A DNA stretch of 64,000 nucleotides from Ancylostoma caninum (taxonomy: Eukaryota; Nematoda; Chromadorea; Rhabditida; Ancylostomatidae). Under the pieces are notes generated by a model, which saw only the letters and a list, made by a program, of their open reading frames with translations, was not told the DNA's origin and did no database searches. The stretch lies in assembly GCA_037903475.1 (NCBI GenBank), contig JBAJFG010000340.1, positions 62,001 through 126,000 of the forward strand. Direction: 5' to 3'. The translations under genes were made by a program, and so were the position numbers. Positions within the stretch are counted from its first letter, which is position 1; every line of letters begins with the position of its first letter. Of the stretch, positions 12,858-22,685 are shown piece by piece.

Positions 12858-13773
12858 TTAGGTTGAGAGATTACAAATGGCCATTTGACCTTCAAGTTTA
12901 AAACACTACCACGACAATATTACAAGAACCCTATCCAAGGGATATTTCCCAAATGGTTACATGACTCTTCTACTTCCTCCACGAAATGAACGAGCGCCCT
13001 CCGTGACAAAATAGCAACGCTTTGAGACGCCGTAGCGACCCACACAAATTTTAGCTCCACCGCAGTTTTTAAAGTTCTTCTCCTTCGATGAACGCTGCAT
13101 CGGCAGGAACGGGTGCCTGTCTGATAGTGCCAATCCTGGACTAGGAGGCGAGTGGGAAAGGGCATCTGGTCCTTTTTTAGTTCTCTTCTTGGGCATTTTC
13201 ATGATGTGTCGTTCTGACCATTTCGTGGATAAGTTTTGTAGCCGCTTTTCAGATATCATGACAATGGAGTTTCTGGTCCTAGCGGTCCTAATATTGCGCA
13301 GAGGGATCAGCACTAAACTTGTGACTACTAATCATCATCCTTGAATGGGGGGGGGGTTCCTTTAATATCTTACCTCAAACGCAGTGTCACCTTCCATTCG
13401 TGACTGTCGGGTTTACGTGTCGGAATAGGCAGCTGTGCGTCGCTGAGCAGGAATGGTTTTTTTCGAGGCACACTCTTCCATCTGACACTATAACGGTTTC
13501 AAAGAGTGGCGACTCTTTACATGGCAGTGAAGGATTCGGCCGATGGCGGCTTGCGCACTTACTACGTCCGCCTTGAGTTGGTGCGCTACCAGTTAAAAAT
13601 AATTGTTCAAAAGTAAAAAATTGGAGGACACCAAACAAATCATATATTTTCGTGAGCGCCATGAAGCACTCTTTGACATAAATACAAATGCCCTGCCTAA
13701 AATAGTGACACTGTGGAAAATAGAGGAGGACAGGAAAACGAATGCAGCGGACATTTATAATTCCTCAACCTAA
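12858..13773 (-). pseudogene. degenerate mariner-type transposon
   Basis: The ends TTAGGTTGAGAGATTACAAA (left) and, on the minus strand, TTAGGTTGAGGAATTATAAA (right) are mariner-like inverted repeats. A TA precedes the left end; the right flank is TG, probably a mutated TA. On the minus strand the interior encodes a broken transposase C-terminus containing SPPSPGLALSD, which corresponds to the conserved mariner block ending in the catalytic aspartate (PYSPDLAPSD in the family). It is followed by KEKNFKN and EGARSF remnants. Several stops interrupt it. The assignment rests on that block and the ends. Confidence 0.7.
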
Positions 13774-13775
13774 TG

Positions 13776-15511
13776 ATATTTACCGTAATCATGTTGCAAT
13801 ACAACTGGCAATGTCCGTTGGGTTGACTGTTTGACTCCCGGTTTCGAGTTTTGATCCATTCATTGTTTGTTTTCGGATATTGCTACATGTAAACATAATC
13901 TGTAGCAGCGCTTGCTTCATGTAAGATGACGTGTTTTCCCTTTCGCATATCTTCTTGACAGCAACTGAACCAACATCTTGCTATTCGCTAGAAGGCACAA
14001 TGTGGGAAGTAATAGGGTGTGGATTAAGGGTTTTTTGTTCCGCCCAGAAAGGCATGTGACTTCCTGATGAATTTCTGCCTTCCTCATAATGATTTTCTTC
14101 TTAGGTGATTTGGTTGCTTGACGTGTATTTGACAGGACAAGTTATCCCACCAATACAATTTGATCTGCTCCCCAAGACCAGTTGTGAGGAACTTTAATTT
14201 GTGGGTCTGAAAATTAGGATCTCCCTCCCTGATGGTGACCTTCGGCACTCATGATTTTGGTCTCAAAGTTGTTTGTCAGACTGCTTGTCTTGTCCTCCTC
14301 CTTTATGTGGCAATCTGCCGGGCAAAACAAGAAAGTATTGTCGGCATAGTCGTTTCTCATGAATAACAAACAGTTATGGCCGGAATAATGTTGTTGCGAA
14401 GGAGGACAGACTGAAAATTCGTTCCCGACTGATTGTCGCCAGAATGTTGACGAAAAGCTCAGGGTAGTGAGCGTGTCGGAATCTTATTTGCAAGTGCCGA
14501 TATCTTGAGAAGGCGTGGTCTCGAGACAAAGACATTCAGCTGTGGTGCCTGTTTATGTCATGCCCTTTCTTGGAAAGAAGTCTTGCATGCCACGGTCCAG
14601 TAAGTTCGTGCTACTCAATTACTAAAGAACTATTGCAAAAATTGCACCTCCTTAAAAATTACGCTGAAACGGGCCCTAATCCCCATCAAGGGATCTACTC
14701 ATTCTTGACTGTTTAAATGTTATCTAGAATTCAGGATTATCTGATCGTAGTTCCGAAGTTGGCATTTACCGTTCGTTATGCAAAGAAGCGTGCAACGAGT
14801 ATGCGTGCGGTATTTTTGAAATAGCACCGCGGCAAACATTACCATGCGCACTTACAGCAGTGTTGTCGAGACCCAAGCGCGTGGCCACGACGTGCGACGT
14901 ATACGCTGATGGCGCGCTGATAGTATGTGATAGTATGAGCACGCGGGCCGCACGCTTGCCTAATCGAGAAGTTTCCATGTTGGTACTGCGCGATCGGCGT
15001 GCTTCAAATTAGCGGACGGCGTTCATTCAGCATACCATCGGCGTGACCGGTGTCCGATGGCACGCAGTTATTTTCTGAGTATGTACATATCACTCCTAGC
15101 TTGTTTGGACATCCAGTCACTGACATCACCGTTCTGAGACTCTTCCGATCCTACTATTTCCTATCCAAACAAGTTATGACACGAGTTCGCAACGGCCTCA
15201 AATTTTGAAGTCCCTCAAGTATAAATTGCGCTTCAGTTAGTAAGTTCTTATGGGAGACTGTTTAAAAGGATAGTAGCTCAATAATCAGAGCCAGATTTCA
15301 CTTCAAGGCGACATGTGATTGAGTTTAAACAGTTGACTGCTGATTGCTTATTCGCGTTATGACTAATTTTGCACTACAGAAAACTACACTTGACCCTCCA
15401 ATGCGTGAACTCGCACGCGTTATTTCTTTATACTAATTTCGTCAATGCAGTTCGGATTTGTTTTTGGCTTTTTGCTGTCAGCAGTGTACTGTCAGTGGTG
15501 GTTGCGTTTTT
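13776..15511. other. no supported feature
   Basis: A minor inverted pair (CTTGTTTGGA near 15098 and TCCAAACAAG near 15160) is the only structure. A GC-rich patch at 14.77-14.98 kb has ORFs but no splice or homology support. Confidence 0.35.
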
Positions 15512-15906
15512 TGCGGCCTCGAAAAGTACGCCGCACGACCGCTCCGCTCACGATGGAATCGTCGCCGCAGTGGCAGATCAGAGTTTTTTTATGGTTGTTT
15601 ATAATATTTGACGTTAACTAGGGAGATAACCAACTAACTGTTAAGAAGACCCTATAGTCTGTTGTCCAGGAGAAGAATACAGCGTGAGCAGCGCGGTCGT
15701 GCCGCGAACTTTTCGAGACCGCGGAGAACGCGCTGCGTCCTGCACTCTTTTCCGGAACAACAAAGTTATGCTTTTCTTGACAGATAGTTATCGTGAGAGT
15801 TAGCATCAAAAATTATGGACAACTCCCAAGAAAACCCATATTTGCCACTGCTGTGGCGATTACATCGTGAGCGGCGCGGTCACATAGCGTGCTTTCCGAG
15901 GGCGCG
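15512..15906. repeat. cluster of inverted ~70-bp GC-rich repeats upstream of erh
   Basis: A unit at about 15512-15585 (GCGGCCTCGAAAAGTACGCC, then CGACCGCTCCGCTCACGATG) recurs in inverse orientation at about 15666-15736 and again at 15843-15906. A related GCGGCCTCGAGAAGGACG block lies in the MITE at 16534. These look like nested copies of one MITE family. The last copy ends within 40 bp of the erh 5' end, so it could influence that promoter. Confidence 0.6.
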
Positions 15907-15929
15907 AATGTAAGTATAGATTGACATAC

Positions 15930-15943
15930 GCTAAATGTTTCAG
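15930..15943 (+). promoter_or_regulatory. candidate trans-splice acceptor of erh
   Basis: GCTAAATGTTTCAG ends 20 bp before the erh ATG (15964). A perfect TTTCAG with no matching upstream exon is what a spliced-leader acceptor looks like in nematodes. Use as a trans-splice site is inferred. Confidence 0.5.
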
Positions 15944-15963
15944 GATCGCCGAAACCCCACAAA

Positions 15964-17576
15964 ATGGTGCACACTATTCTGCTCATTCAGCCCACGGTGA
16001 GAGCGGATTCGCGCACGTGGTCAGACTATGAGTCCACAACCGACTGCCTCGAGGGTAAGTTTAACTGCATTTTCTTCCTCCTCTCTCCCTCCTTCCATTT
16101 TAAAATTAGGCGTTTTCGCGGTTGTGGAGGCGCCTATTGACTTCAGAGAGATTCGCTTCATTCAGTATTATTTGCAGCAGCATTGTTTCACTCATTTTGC
16201 TTCGAAAACTCAAGACATGTAATAATACGGTGGTGCTTACTTGCCACCGTCTTCAGACAAATTATATATGTTTTATTTCGCAGCGTCGTTCTGGTACGAC
16301 TACAGTAGTACAATATAATAGAGGAGGGTGCGCTACTCCACGTGTCGATGAGAAATTCAACATTTGCTTTTCATTAAAACTGACTTTGTCATGTTACGAT
16401 AATGTTCTGTAAAAAATCGGAAGTGAGAATCGCGATATGAATGGTCACAGATGGGCAAATTAATGCTGATAGTAGTGATCAGCGTATGGAATAGTTATTT
16501 TTGCAAAATTTTATGCGATCATGTAATATAGTACACTGGACGGCAACGGCGGTGGCCCATCTGCGGCCTCGAGAAGGACGCAGCGCAACCGCGCCGCACA
16601 CGCCGGGATCGGTGTTGTCACCTGCGGAATGCCATTTCTAGGGTCTTTTCTCCCCGACTTGCTCGAAAATCCTTAGAATCGAGTAAAAAAGCTGTAAGAA
16701 ATTGCACAACAGCAGCAGAATACATAGCTTTGGGGCGCGCGGTTTGGTTTCGCGACGTCCTTCTCTAGGCCGCAGATGGGCCAACGCCATTGACGTCCAC
16801 TGTATGTATATCTAGTGCCCGCTCTTCTGTGACTTCTGTGACTATACTGGAATAACCCCTTAAGCACGGTAAAGCAGAAAAAATTGAGGTTCCGGGGCGC
16901 AGGAAGTAGCAGAATGTCTACAGCGATTATGCCTATTTCCACACATTTGCTTCTTAGCTTTTAGGTGCTTTCCTGTTTCTGGCATTACCTAGTTACGTTG
17001 TGGAAGCTCTTAGACCCATTGAATCCGTCGGGCTTTGAATGTTAACTACGGCTTATCCATTATCATTGCTTGGCAACTCTTTTCTGAGGGTGTGAGTTTC
17101 TGAGTTCAGCACTATAGATTCTGGCCAGTGCTCCACTGAGCTGCACATTTCATAAGAAAGAGAAAGTCCAGTCTACAGCAAGCTGTTTTAATTACTCAAT
17201 GAACCCGTTTTAATTACTCAATGATTCATAACTTCTCCTTTCAACTTCAACTTTTCTTGGTGATCAGTAAAGAAAACCACAAAACTTCAGGTATCTGCAA
17301 GATCTACGAAGAGTTCTTGAAGAAGCAAAATCCTTCAATGGCTAGTATCACCTACGATGTGTCTCACCTATATGAGTTCATCGACAAGCTTTCCGATCTC
17401 AGCTGTCTTATCCTTAACACAGTTCGTTTGCTTCACTGGGTTGTGAATGCGCCTTTTTTTTTTGAAGGTGAACCTAATTTGTTTTGCAGGAGACTTGCCA
17501 GTATGTTCCTCATAACAAGGACTGGATCAAAGAGAAGATTTTTGTGATGTTGAGAACACAGGCGAGAAATGACTAA
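15964..17576 (+). CDS. erh: enhancer of rudimentary homologue (ERH), three exons, 102 aa
   Basis: Exons are 15964-16054, 17291-17421 and 17490-17576 (TAA at 17574-17576). Splice sites are GAGG|GTAAGT, ACTTCAG|GT, ACA|GTTCGT and TTTTGCAG|GA, and phases fit. The protein opens [11 protein letters not shown], continues [15 protein letters not shown] and [14 protein letters not shown], then [19 protein letters not shown], and ends [17 protein letters not shown], matching ERH over its full length (family about 100-104 aa). ERH is a small homodimeric nuclear scaffold. In C. elegans, ERH-2 is a PETISCO subunit in piRNA biogenesis and embryogenesis; other eukaryotes use ERH in RNA processing. Nematodes may carry two paralogues, and I cannot tell which this is. 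Intron 1 (1236 bp) houses a MITE. Confidence 0.94.
16534..16802. mobile_element. Tc1/mariner-type MITE inside erh intron 1 (269 bp)
   Basis: CACTGGACGGCAACGG at the left and the complement of CAGTGGACGTCAATGG at the right, flanked by TA on both sides (16532-16533, 16803-16804). The pairing continues for about 50 bp each side (GTGGCCCATCTGCGGCC). There is no coding sequence. It lies in the sense intron and leaves the splice signals untouched. Confidence 0.8.
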
Positions 17577-17704
17577 TTTCTTGTCAACCAAGCCTGGTGA
17601 ACGATCATTGCCTCAAGGAACAGACGTGTTCGTTTGGTTGTATGAGACATTTTTCTAAATTTTACCGCGTGTCTTGTTCGATCTCCGCATTAATACTGGA
17701 ATTC

Positions 17705-17710
17705 AATAAA
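17705..17710 (+). terminator. poly(A) signal of erh
   Basis: AATAAA 129 bp after the erh stop codon, followed by TGCACTAG. It is the only canonical signal in the 3' flank. Confidence 0.7.
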
Positions 17711-18002
17711 CTGCACTAGAAGAAGTACGTTTGTATTGTGATCAGGTGCTTAAATATTAGAACATTTTCTGCAAACTAAACGTGATGATGTGATTAGAGG
17801 TAAAATAGGCTTGGAATCCAGGTCCTTTTTCGTAAGAAATCCAACCATGTAGATGCTCAAAATGGATCATCTGCTGAAGAGGGCATCCTCCATGACTCCT
17901 CGTTGTGTGTGGCAATGACCAGGAAGAAAAAAAAAACAAATTGACGTCGCCAGTGATGTACACGTGTGGGTGGTAGAGCTTCACTTAGGTATTAAGTATG
18001 AC

Positions 18003-18330
18003 CAGTGGCGGACGCAGGCAGTGTGCGGAATGTGGGAGGGGGGGGGGGGGAGTTTGGGTGCTGGGCGGCTTTGGTGGCCAGATAAGTTTTGAAAATGAAA
18101 TTAACAAAAATTAATAAAACAAGCTAAGGTAATCAAGGACAGTTAAATAAAAAATGATACCAAAATTGTTGTACCAGATAGTTCTAATTTTTACACTTTC
18201 CTTGTGACTCCGGTATGATTTTTAGATGGCGTGATTCCTTCTAGTTTGATGTTCTCCTATCGTACCTCATACAGTTTCCGCTCCGAAATTTCTGCCCGCG
18301 GTAAATCCGCGAATGGTCCGGCGGGGGGAT
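18003..18330 (+). repeat. dispersed repeat with CAGTGGCGGACGCAG end, copy 1
   Basis: It starts CAGTGGCGGACGCAG, has a poly-G tract (about 18040-18051), then GGCGGCTTTGGTGGCCAGAT and AT-rich sequence, ending near CCGGCGGGGGGATCG. The reverse complement of 53816-54018 shows the same order of blocks, so the two are family members. The class is unknown. The CAGTGGC terminus would suit a hAT-type end, but no duplication was found. Confidence 0.5.
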
Positions 18331-19176
18331 CGATTGGTCACCGCGGGCATGTGCGGATCCACCACGAAAATAGTGCGCATTTATTGCCTAGTAAGCGTTT
18401 TAATGATACCGATGTAATGAGTAAGTAGTTAGTGTAAAATGACTCTAGAGCAGTATTCTGGTCGTTACTCAAAAACCAAGAATCCTGACATTTCTTAATA
18501 GAGCTTCCATCTTCTGGTCATAAGCACAGAGACAGCTGGAAATACTAGGGAAGTGTTTAGGAGACATTTGACTAGTAAAGGCACTGAACAGCATTCCTTT
18601 GGGAAGTTCCGCTCAGATGATATGAAGCTGCGAAGTGAGCCTCATGACGAAAATGGATAACGATGAGCTGCAGGTGCAGCGGAAGCCAATAGAAGTCATA
18701 TTAGGCCTGCATAAGCAGGAAAATTTGACCTTCATAACCCGACAATTTTTAAGTAATCAAGAGCACACAACAAGATAAAGTGGCTCAATAAACGAATTTT
18801 TTGCAGTTTGACCCTCGAGGATGAAAACCAATTTCCAACGATTTTTCACAAAACCATGCTGTATATTTAAGCGACTGGAGCAGGAATGGAAACCCACCTG
18901 CACAACGCTATACCGGCCAAACCTTGCTCGACTCGATCACAGCTTCTTCCAAGGACTCGCCTTCTTCTTGCTAGCAAAAATTCTCAATTTCCAACGTGAT
19001 GTTGGAAGCATTCTTCTCCAATTGATTGCCAACAGCTTTCTATGCTTGCAATGGCGCAACTGAGCCACCGTTAAGATGGTAAGACTGTGTCGATAGTTCT
19101 AACGCATCTTGTTGGAGAAACAATACCCAAGACTTCATCATTCATAACCAGACATTTCATACTTGGGGACCTAATA
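18331..19176. other. no supported feature
   Basis: AT-rich. One 80-codon ORF at 18821-19063 lacks splice or homology support. A CCGCGGTAAA / GGTCACCGCGG partial palindrome occurs at 18291-18348. Confidence 0.35.
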
Positions 19177-19182
19177 TTTATT
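19177..19182 (-). terminator. poly(A) signal for the minus-strand exon ending at 19216
   Basis: AATAAA on the minus strand, 34 bp beyond the stop codon of the candidate terminal exon at 19554-19216. Confidence 0.5.
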
Positions 19183-19215
19183 GTTTATGTACGTGTACGG
19201 CTATACAAATATAGA

Positions 19216-19554
19216 TCACAAAACAAAAAGTTGATAAAGAAGCTCTCCAGGTCTTGTAACTAAATCGAAAACTGATTCAAGATGTGTCCCAAATGTGGTA
19301 GATGTAGGTGATAATTCTTCTTTGAAGTAAACTTCTACGTATGTCATAGAATTAATAAGAAGACATCGATCGTTCAGAACTGCTCCCAAGAACACATCGG
19401 ATGTTGAGACAACACCCGTATATCCCCTGAACCTGAGCAGATCTTTTTCATAATAATGGCTTCTCAAATGGGATAAAAATCGTAGGTTCATTTTCTGTCG
19501 GTTCCTCGCAGTACCATTTCCTTTTTGTCGAGACTCGCTTGCAGCACATAGAAA
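19216..19554 (-). CDS. terminal exon of an unrecognised gene
   Basis: On the minus strand, an acceptor (TTTTTAAGGTTCAG) precedes 112 open codons to a stop at 19218-19216. A poly(A) signal follows at the expected distance. The reading includes MNLRFLSHLRSHYYEKDL, RGYTGVVSTSDVFLGAV and FDLVTRPGELLYQLF, with no repeats or low complexity. I do not recognise it. The presumed upstream intron contains hAT copy B (19703-20821), so earlier exons would lie beyond 20.8 kb. None was confidently found there. Confidence 0.42.
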   Translation of the reverse strand, partial: FLCAASESRQKGNGTARNRQKMNLRFLSHLRSHYYEKDLLRFRGYTGVVSTSDVFLGAVLNDRCLLINSMTYVEVYFKEELSPTSTTFGTHLESVFDLVTRPGELLYQLFVL

Positions 19555-19702
19555 CTGAACCTTAAAAAGGCAAAAACTAAAAAAGGAGAGTTTGAAACAG
19601 ACATGGGTACTAGCTTCAAGAGATCAAGAGCTGAAAAACGCCTCGCACACAGAAAAAAAAACGTTGGCAGAAGAAAAAGAGGCAATCTGAGACGGTTGCA
19701 AG

Positions 19703-20821
19703 CAGGAATGAGGGGATACGAGATTTTCCAAGACCCGGATAACGGTGCGGATAACGGATGTGCCAAAAATGACCGGATAACGGATAACGGATAAGTGATC
19801 TATGTAGATGTTACAAGACACCACTTTCTACAATATTAAAAATGATGGAAAATGATAGGGTACGATCTGAATATTGTGGACAAGAATTACTCTATTCTAT
19901 TACTCTTTAATATTCCTCGTCTTGTTACTCATCAAAATCCCCATGACCCTGAGTATGGCGTCATTATGAAGAGAAATGTATGAGTTTAGTAACCAGAGTT
20001 TGCATAAGAGCAACAGCTTAGGTGACACCTGGATATTTTTGCAATTTAATTGACAGACTAGTTGCTTAAGATGATAGGTATCCGTGTTTTCTTTTTTCAT
20101 TACAAAGGTGAAGTCCCCGAAGGGTGGTCCTTCCTAGGTTTTGTTTAGGCTGGGAGAGAGGAGGGGGGGGGGGGGTAAACTGAAGGGGGCTGCAGCTTTG
20201 CTTCATATATCTTTTGTGCAGTTCTGACAAACTTCTCCGTACTGACAGTGTATTATGATTGCACTGACTCTCAAACGCTATCTGATCGATAGATTCAAAA
20301 ATTGATGGAAGCAGTGGGGTGCAATGAATATTTGAAATAAACCTTGCGTCGAAGGTGTGTCGATGAGCCGCTAGGTGACCAATTTCGGAGTTCAAATACG
20401 GTGAGATATCTGGCCGTTGAAATTTCAACGTTATTAAAGGTCAAACATTAACCAACGTAGTAGGTAATTTCACAAATGATGGCTTAGAGATAGTTACCTA
20501 CCCTTGTCGGCCGACCCAGAAAGCGTGAGTAAGAGGATTTCTTTTTAGGCAGGTACAAGTCTATATTACCTTCTCCAACCTTTCCTCAAGATTCTAAAGT
20601 ACTGATGATGTAAAACGCTAAAACGCGCTAGATCGAGTAATACGTCATCAAAGAGAGGCTCTCCTTTGTTTTGAACGTGCAAAATTAAGCCATTATTTTC
20701 GATCTTGTCCGCACCGTTATCCGGCGCAAAAATCCCGGATAACGGTGCGGATAACGGATAGGCCAAAACCTACGGATAACGGCAAACGGATAACCGGATA
20801 TGGATAATCCGCTCATCCGTG
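19703..20821 (-). mobile_element. non-autonomous hAT-type transposon, copy B (1119 bp)
   Basis: It has the same architecture and length as copy A at 2931-4049 but is inverted. The ends are CAGGAATGAG and CTCATCCGTG. A perfect 8-bp duplication, GTTGCAAG, flanks it at 19695-19702 and 20822-20829. GGATAACGG repeats crowd both ends. Internal sequence matches copy A in reverse (for example a G-rich tract at 20158-20194 versus the C-rich tract of A). There is no transposase ORF. Confidence 0.87.
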
Positions 20822-21342
20822 GTTGCAAGGGTTGGATATTTGTGGATGTGTAGACAGCAGCTTGGTTCTGAGACTGTAGAGAGACGTTGTCGCAAGGAAA
20901 GAGCTAAGGAGATATGCAGTTTATTGACGAGCTTTGTGACGCCCCAAAAAATGAAATACTGAGTTGACCCACCACAGTTACTGAACCTAGGTGATGTAGA
21001 ATAGGAACTTGCGCCCCAATTATTGAGAAGCCTGTGGGCAGAGCCGAGGGGCAGGGCCAAGGCACTCCAAATAATTCACTCCCGGACGCGCACCATATTG
21101 GGAAATTCTAGAAACTTTCACATTATCTCATTGACTCACACACAAGACGGTAGCCGGTTATTGTGCTATATCTTATATTGGTTCGACCGAAAAAGGAAAC
21201 ACAAAAGAGCGCGATCAGTAAAGATTTTCAACTTAGCACCGTGAATATGTGGTCGATATTGCGTTGGTCTAAAAATTCTGGCAAGGAATAAGCCATTTTG
21301 ACGCACAACTTGGCCTGATGCCCGATGTTTTCATGCACATGG

Positions 21343-21745
21343 TTACTCAGACAAACGCTCGCCGGGCGTGCTCAACAAACGCGCTGGCCGCGCAGATAAC
21401 GCTCCGGGAATAGCGAGACTGGCGCGCAGCTACCGAGGTCGGTGCGCGCGCTCAGCGATAACGTCACAACTTGTAAATACTAGATGATGGTCAAGCTCAA
21501 CAAGAAACTCAGAAGATTGACCGACAAGGGTCAACTCCATAAATTTTTGGATAGTGCGTGACCTCTGCAAAAATGTCCGCTATGACCTCCCCTTCAAGCA
21601 GTTGAAGTAGGTTGGGTTTTAACCCTCAGGAACGGAATCTATTGGCAACATGATGATGCTCCATATTTCTTGCTGGCGAAGATGTGTTCTAGCGTGCGCT
21701 GAGCGATGTTCTCACGCGCGCCGATCGAGCGCCTGTACTCAGACA
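21343..21745 (-). mobile_element. TACTCAGACA-family element, partial inverted copy
   Basis: It starts TTACTCAGACAAACGCTCGC and runs parallel to the reverse complement of the right half of the complete element (10756 back to about 10330), including GTCACAAC, GATGATGGTCA, CCGCTATGACCTC and ATATTTCTTGCTGG blocks. Homology fades near 21745, where a second TACTCAGACA occurs (21736). The other terminus is missing. Confidence 0.6.
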
Positions 21746-22159
21746 AAAAGACCGGGCGGGGGTACCAAGTAACGACTATCGGATTAACTGATACTGGGCT
21801 GATGGCTAACCGAAATCGAGCGGACCACTTATCACATACCAACCTGTAGAGACATGTCCGGCGGGCAAACGCAAAATTCAAAATTGGCGTCAGCTAAGTT
21901 ATACTATTCGACTTCGGCCATTCTCAGTGCTCTTATTCTCTTCATATCGAAATCATGTTTCTATTCTTGTAGTAATCCCGCTACCTTCGCCAACTTAGGT
22001 GCTCTATTAAACTTTTTGGAATTTAGTCATTTCTTTGCGAACTCCTCGCCTCCGGCCTATCAAATCATCGTCATTTGAACACTCCTTCCTATACCCAGGA
22101 CCTCTTCTAGGAAAAATCAGAAAACCGTCGTGAACAGCTCGCCTTCACGACAATGTTTA

Positions 22160-22685
22160 TCTTTTCTTAGTGGACGAGAAGGTTGCCATAGACTACGACC
22201 ATGTAGGTCGCTGTCGCGTATTTCTTTTTACTAGTATGGTGGTTGTGCCACGGATCTCCCTCCTACGAGGGATCCCAGCCGATTTGCTGCGAGGATACGT
22301 GGCGCGACCCCGGGTGGCGGATAGGGGTTTACCGCGGACCAAAAGCAGCCATGCGCTTGCCCTGCGACGCGGGTAGATCTAGGGGATGGACTCCTCAGTT
22401 CGACAGTGCTGGATTCGATTCATACGGCCGGCATATGAGTGTGAACATGCACTCACGCGCGTGGGTGTGTGCAAATGCTTTGTGTGGGCTGTATCCTGCA
22501 GTTCGGATTTGGCCAAAAGCTCGCATTCTAACGACTGGGAAGCGCATGAGAGGCAAGTAGGGGCCGCCTCTAACAAATAAGTCCCTTGTCCACGGGGGAA
22601 TCCTTCTCCTCGTCATTCGAATGCCGGCGACAGGCCGTAGTGACAGGCCGGCTGACGAACACCCCCACGTCACATCTAATGGAAC
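22160..22685 (+). other. probable 5' region of the RTE retrotransposon
   Basis: A GC-rich stretch, unlike its AT-rich surroundings, leads directly into the RTE ORF. It has several short ORFs on both strands but none I recognise. The true 5' end of the element cannot be set by eye. The base-composition change near 22160 is the only guide. Confidence 0.4.

Noticed and set aside
22170..22685. Several overlapping ORFs on both strands upstream of the RTE ORF
   Set aside because: GC-rich retrotransposon 5' sequence produces spurious ORFs; no conserved motif seen.
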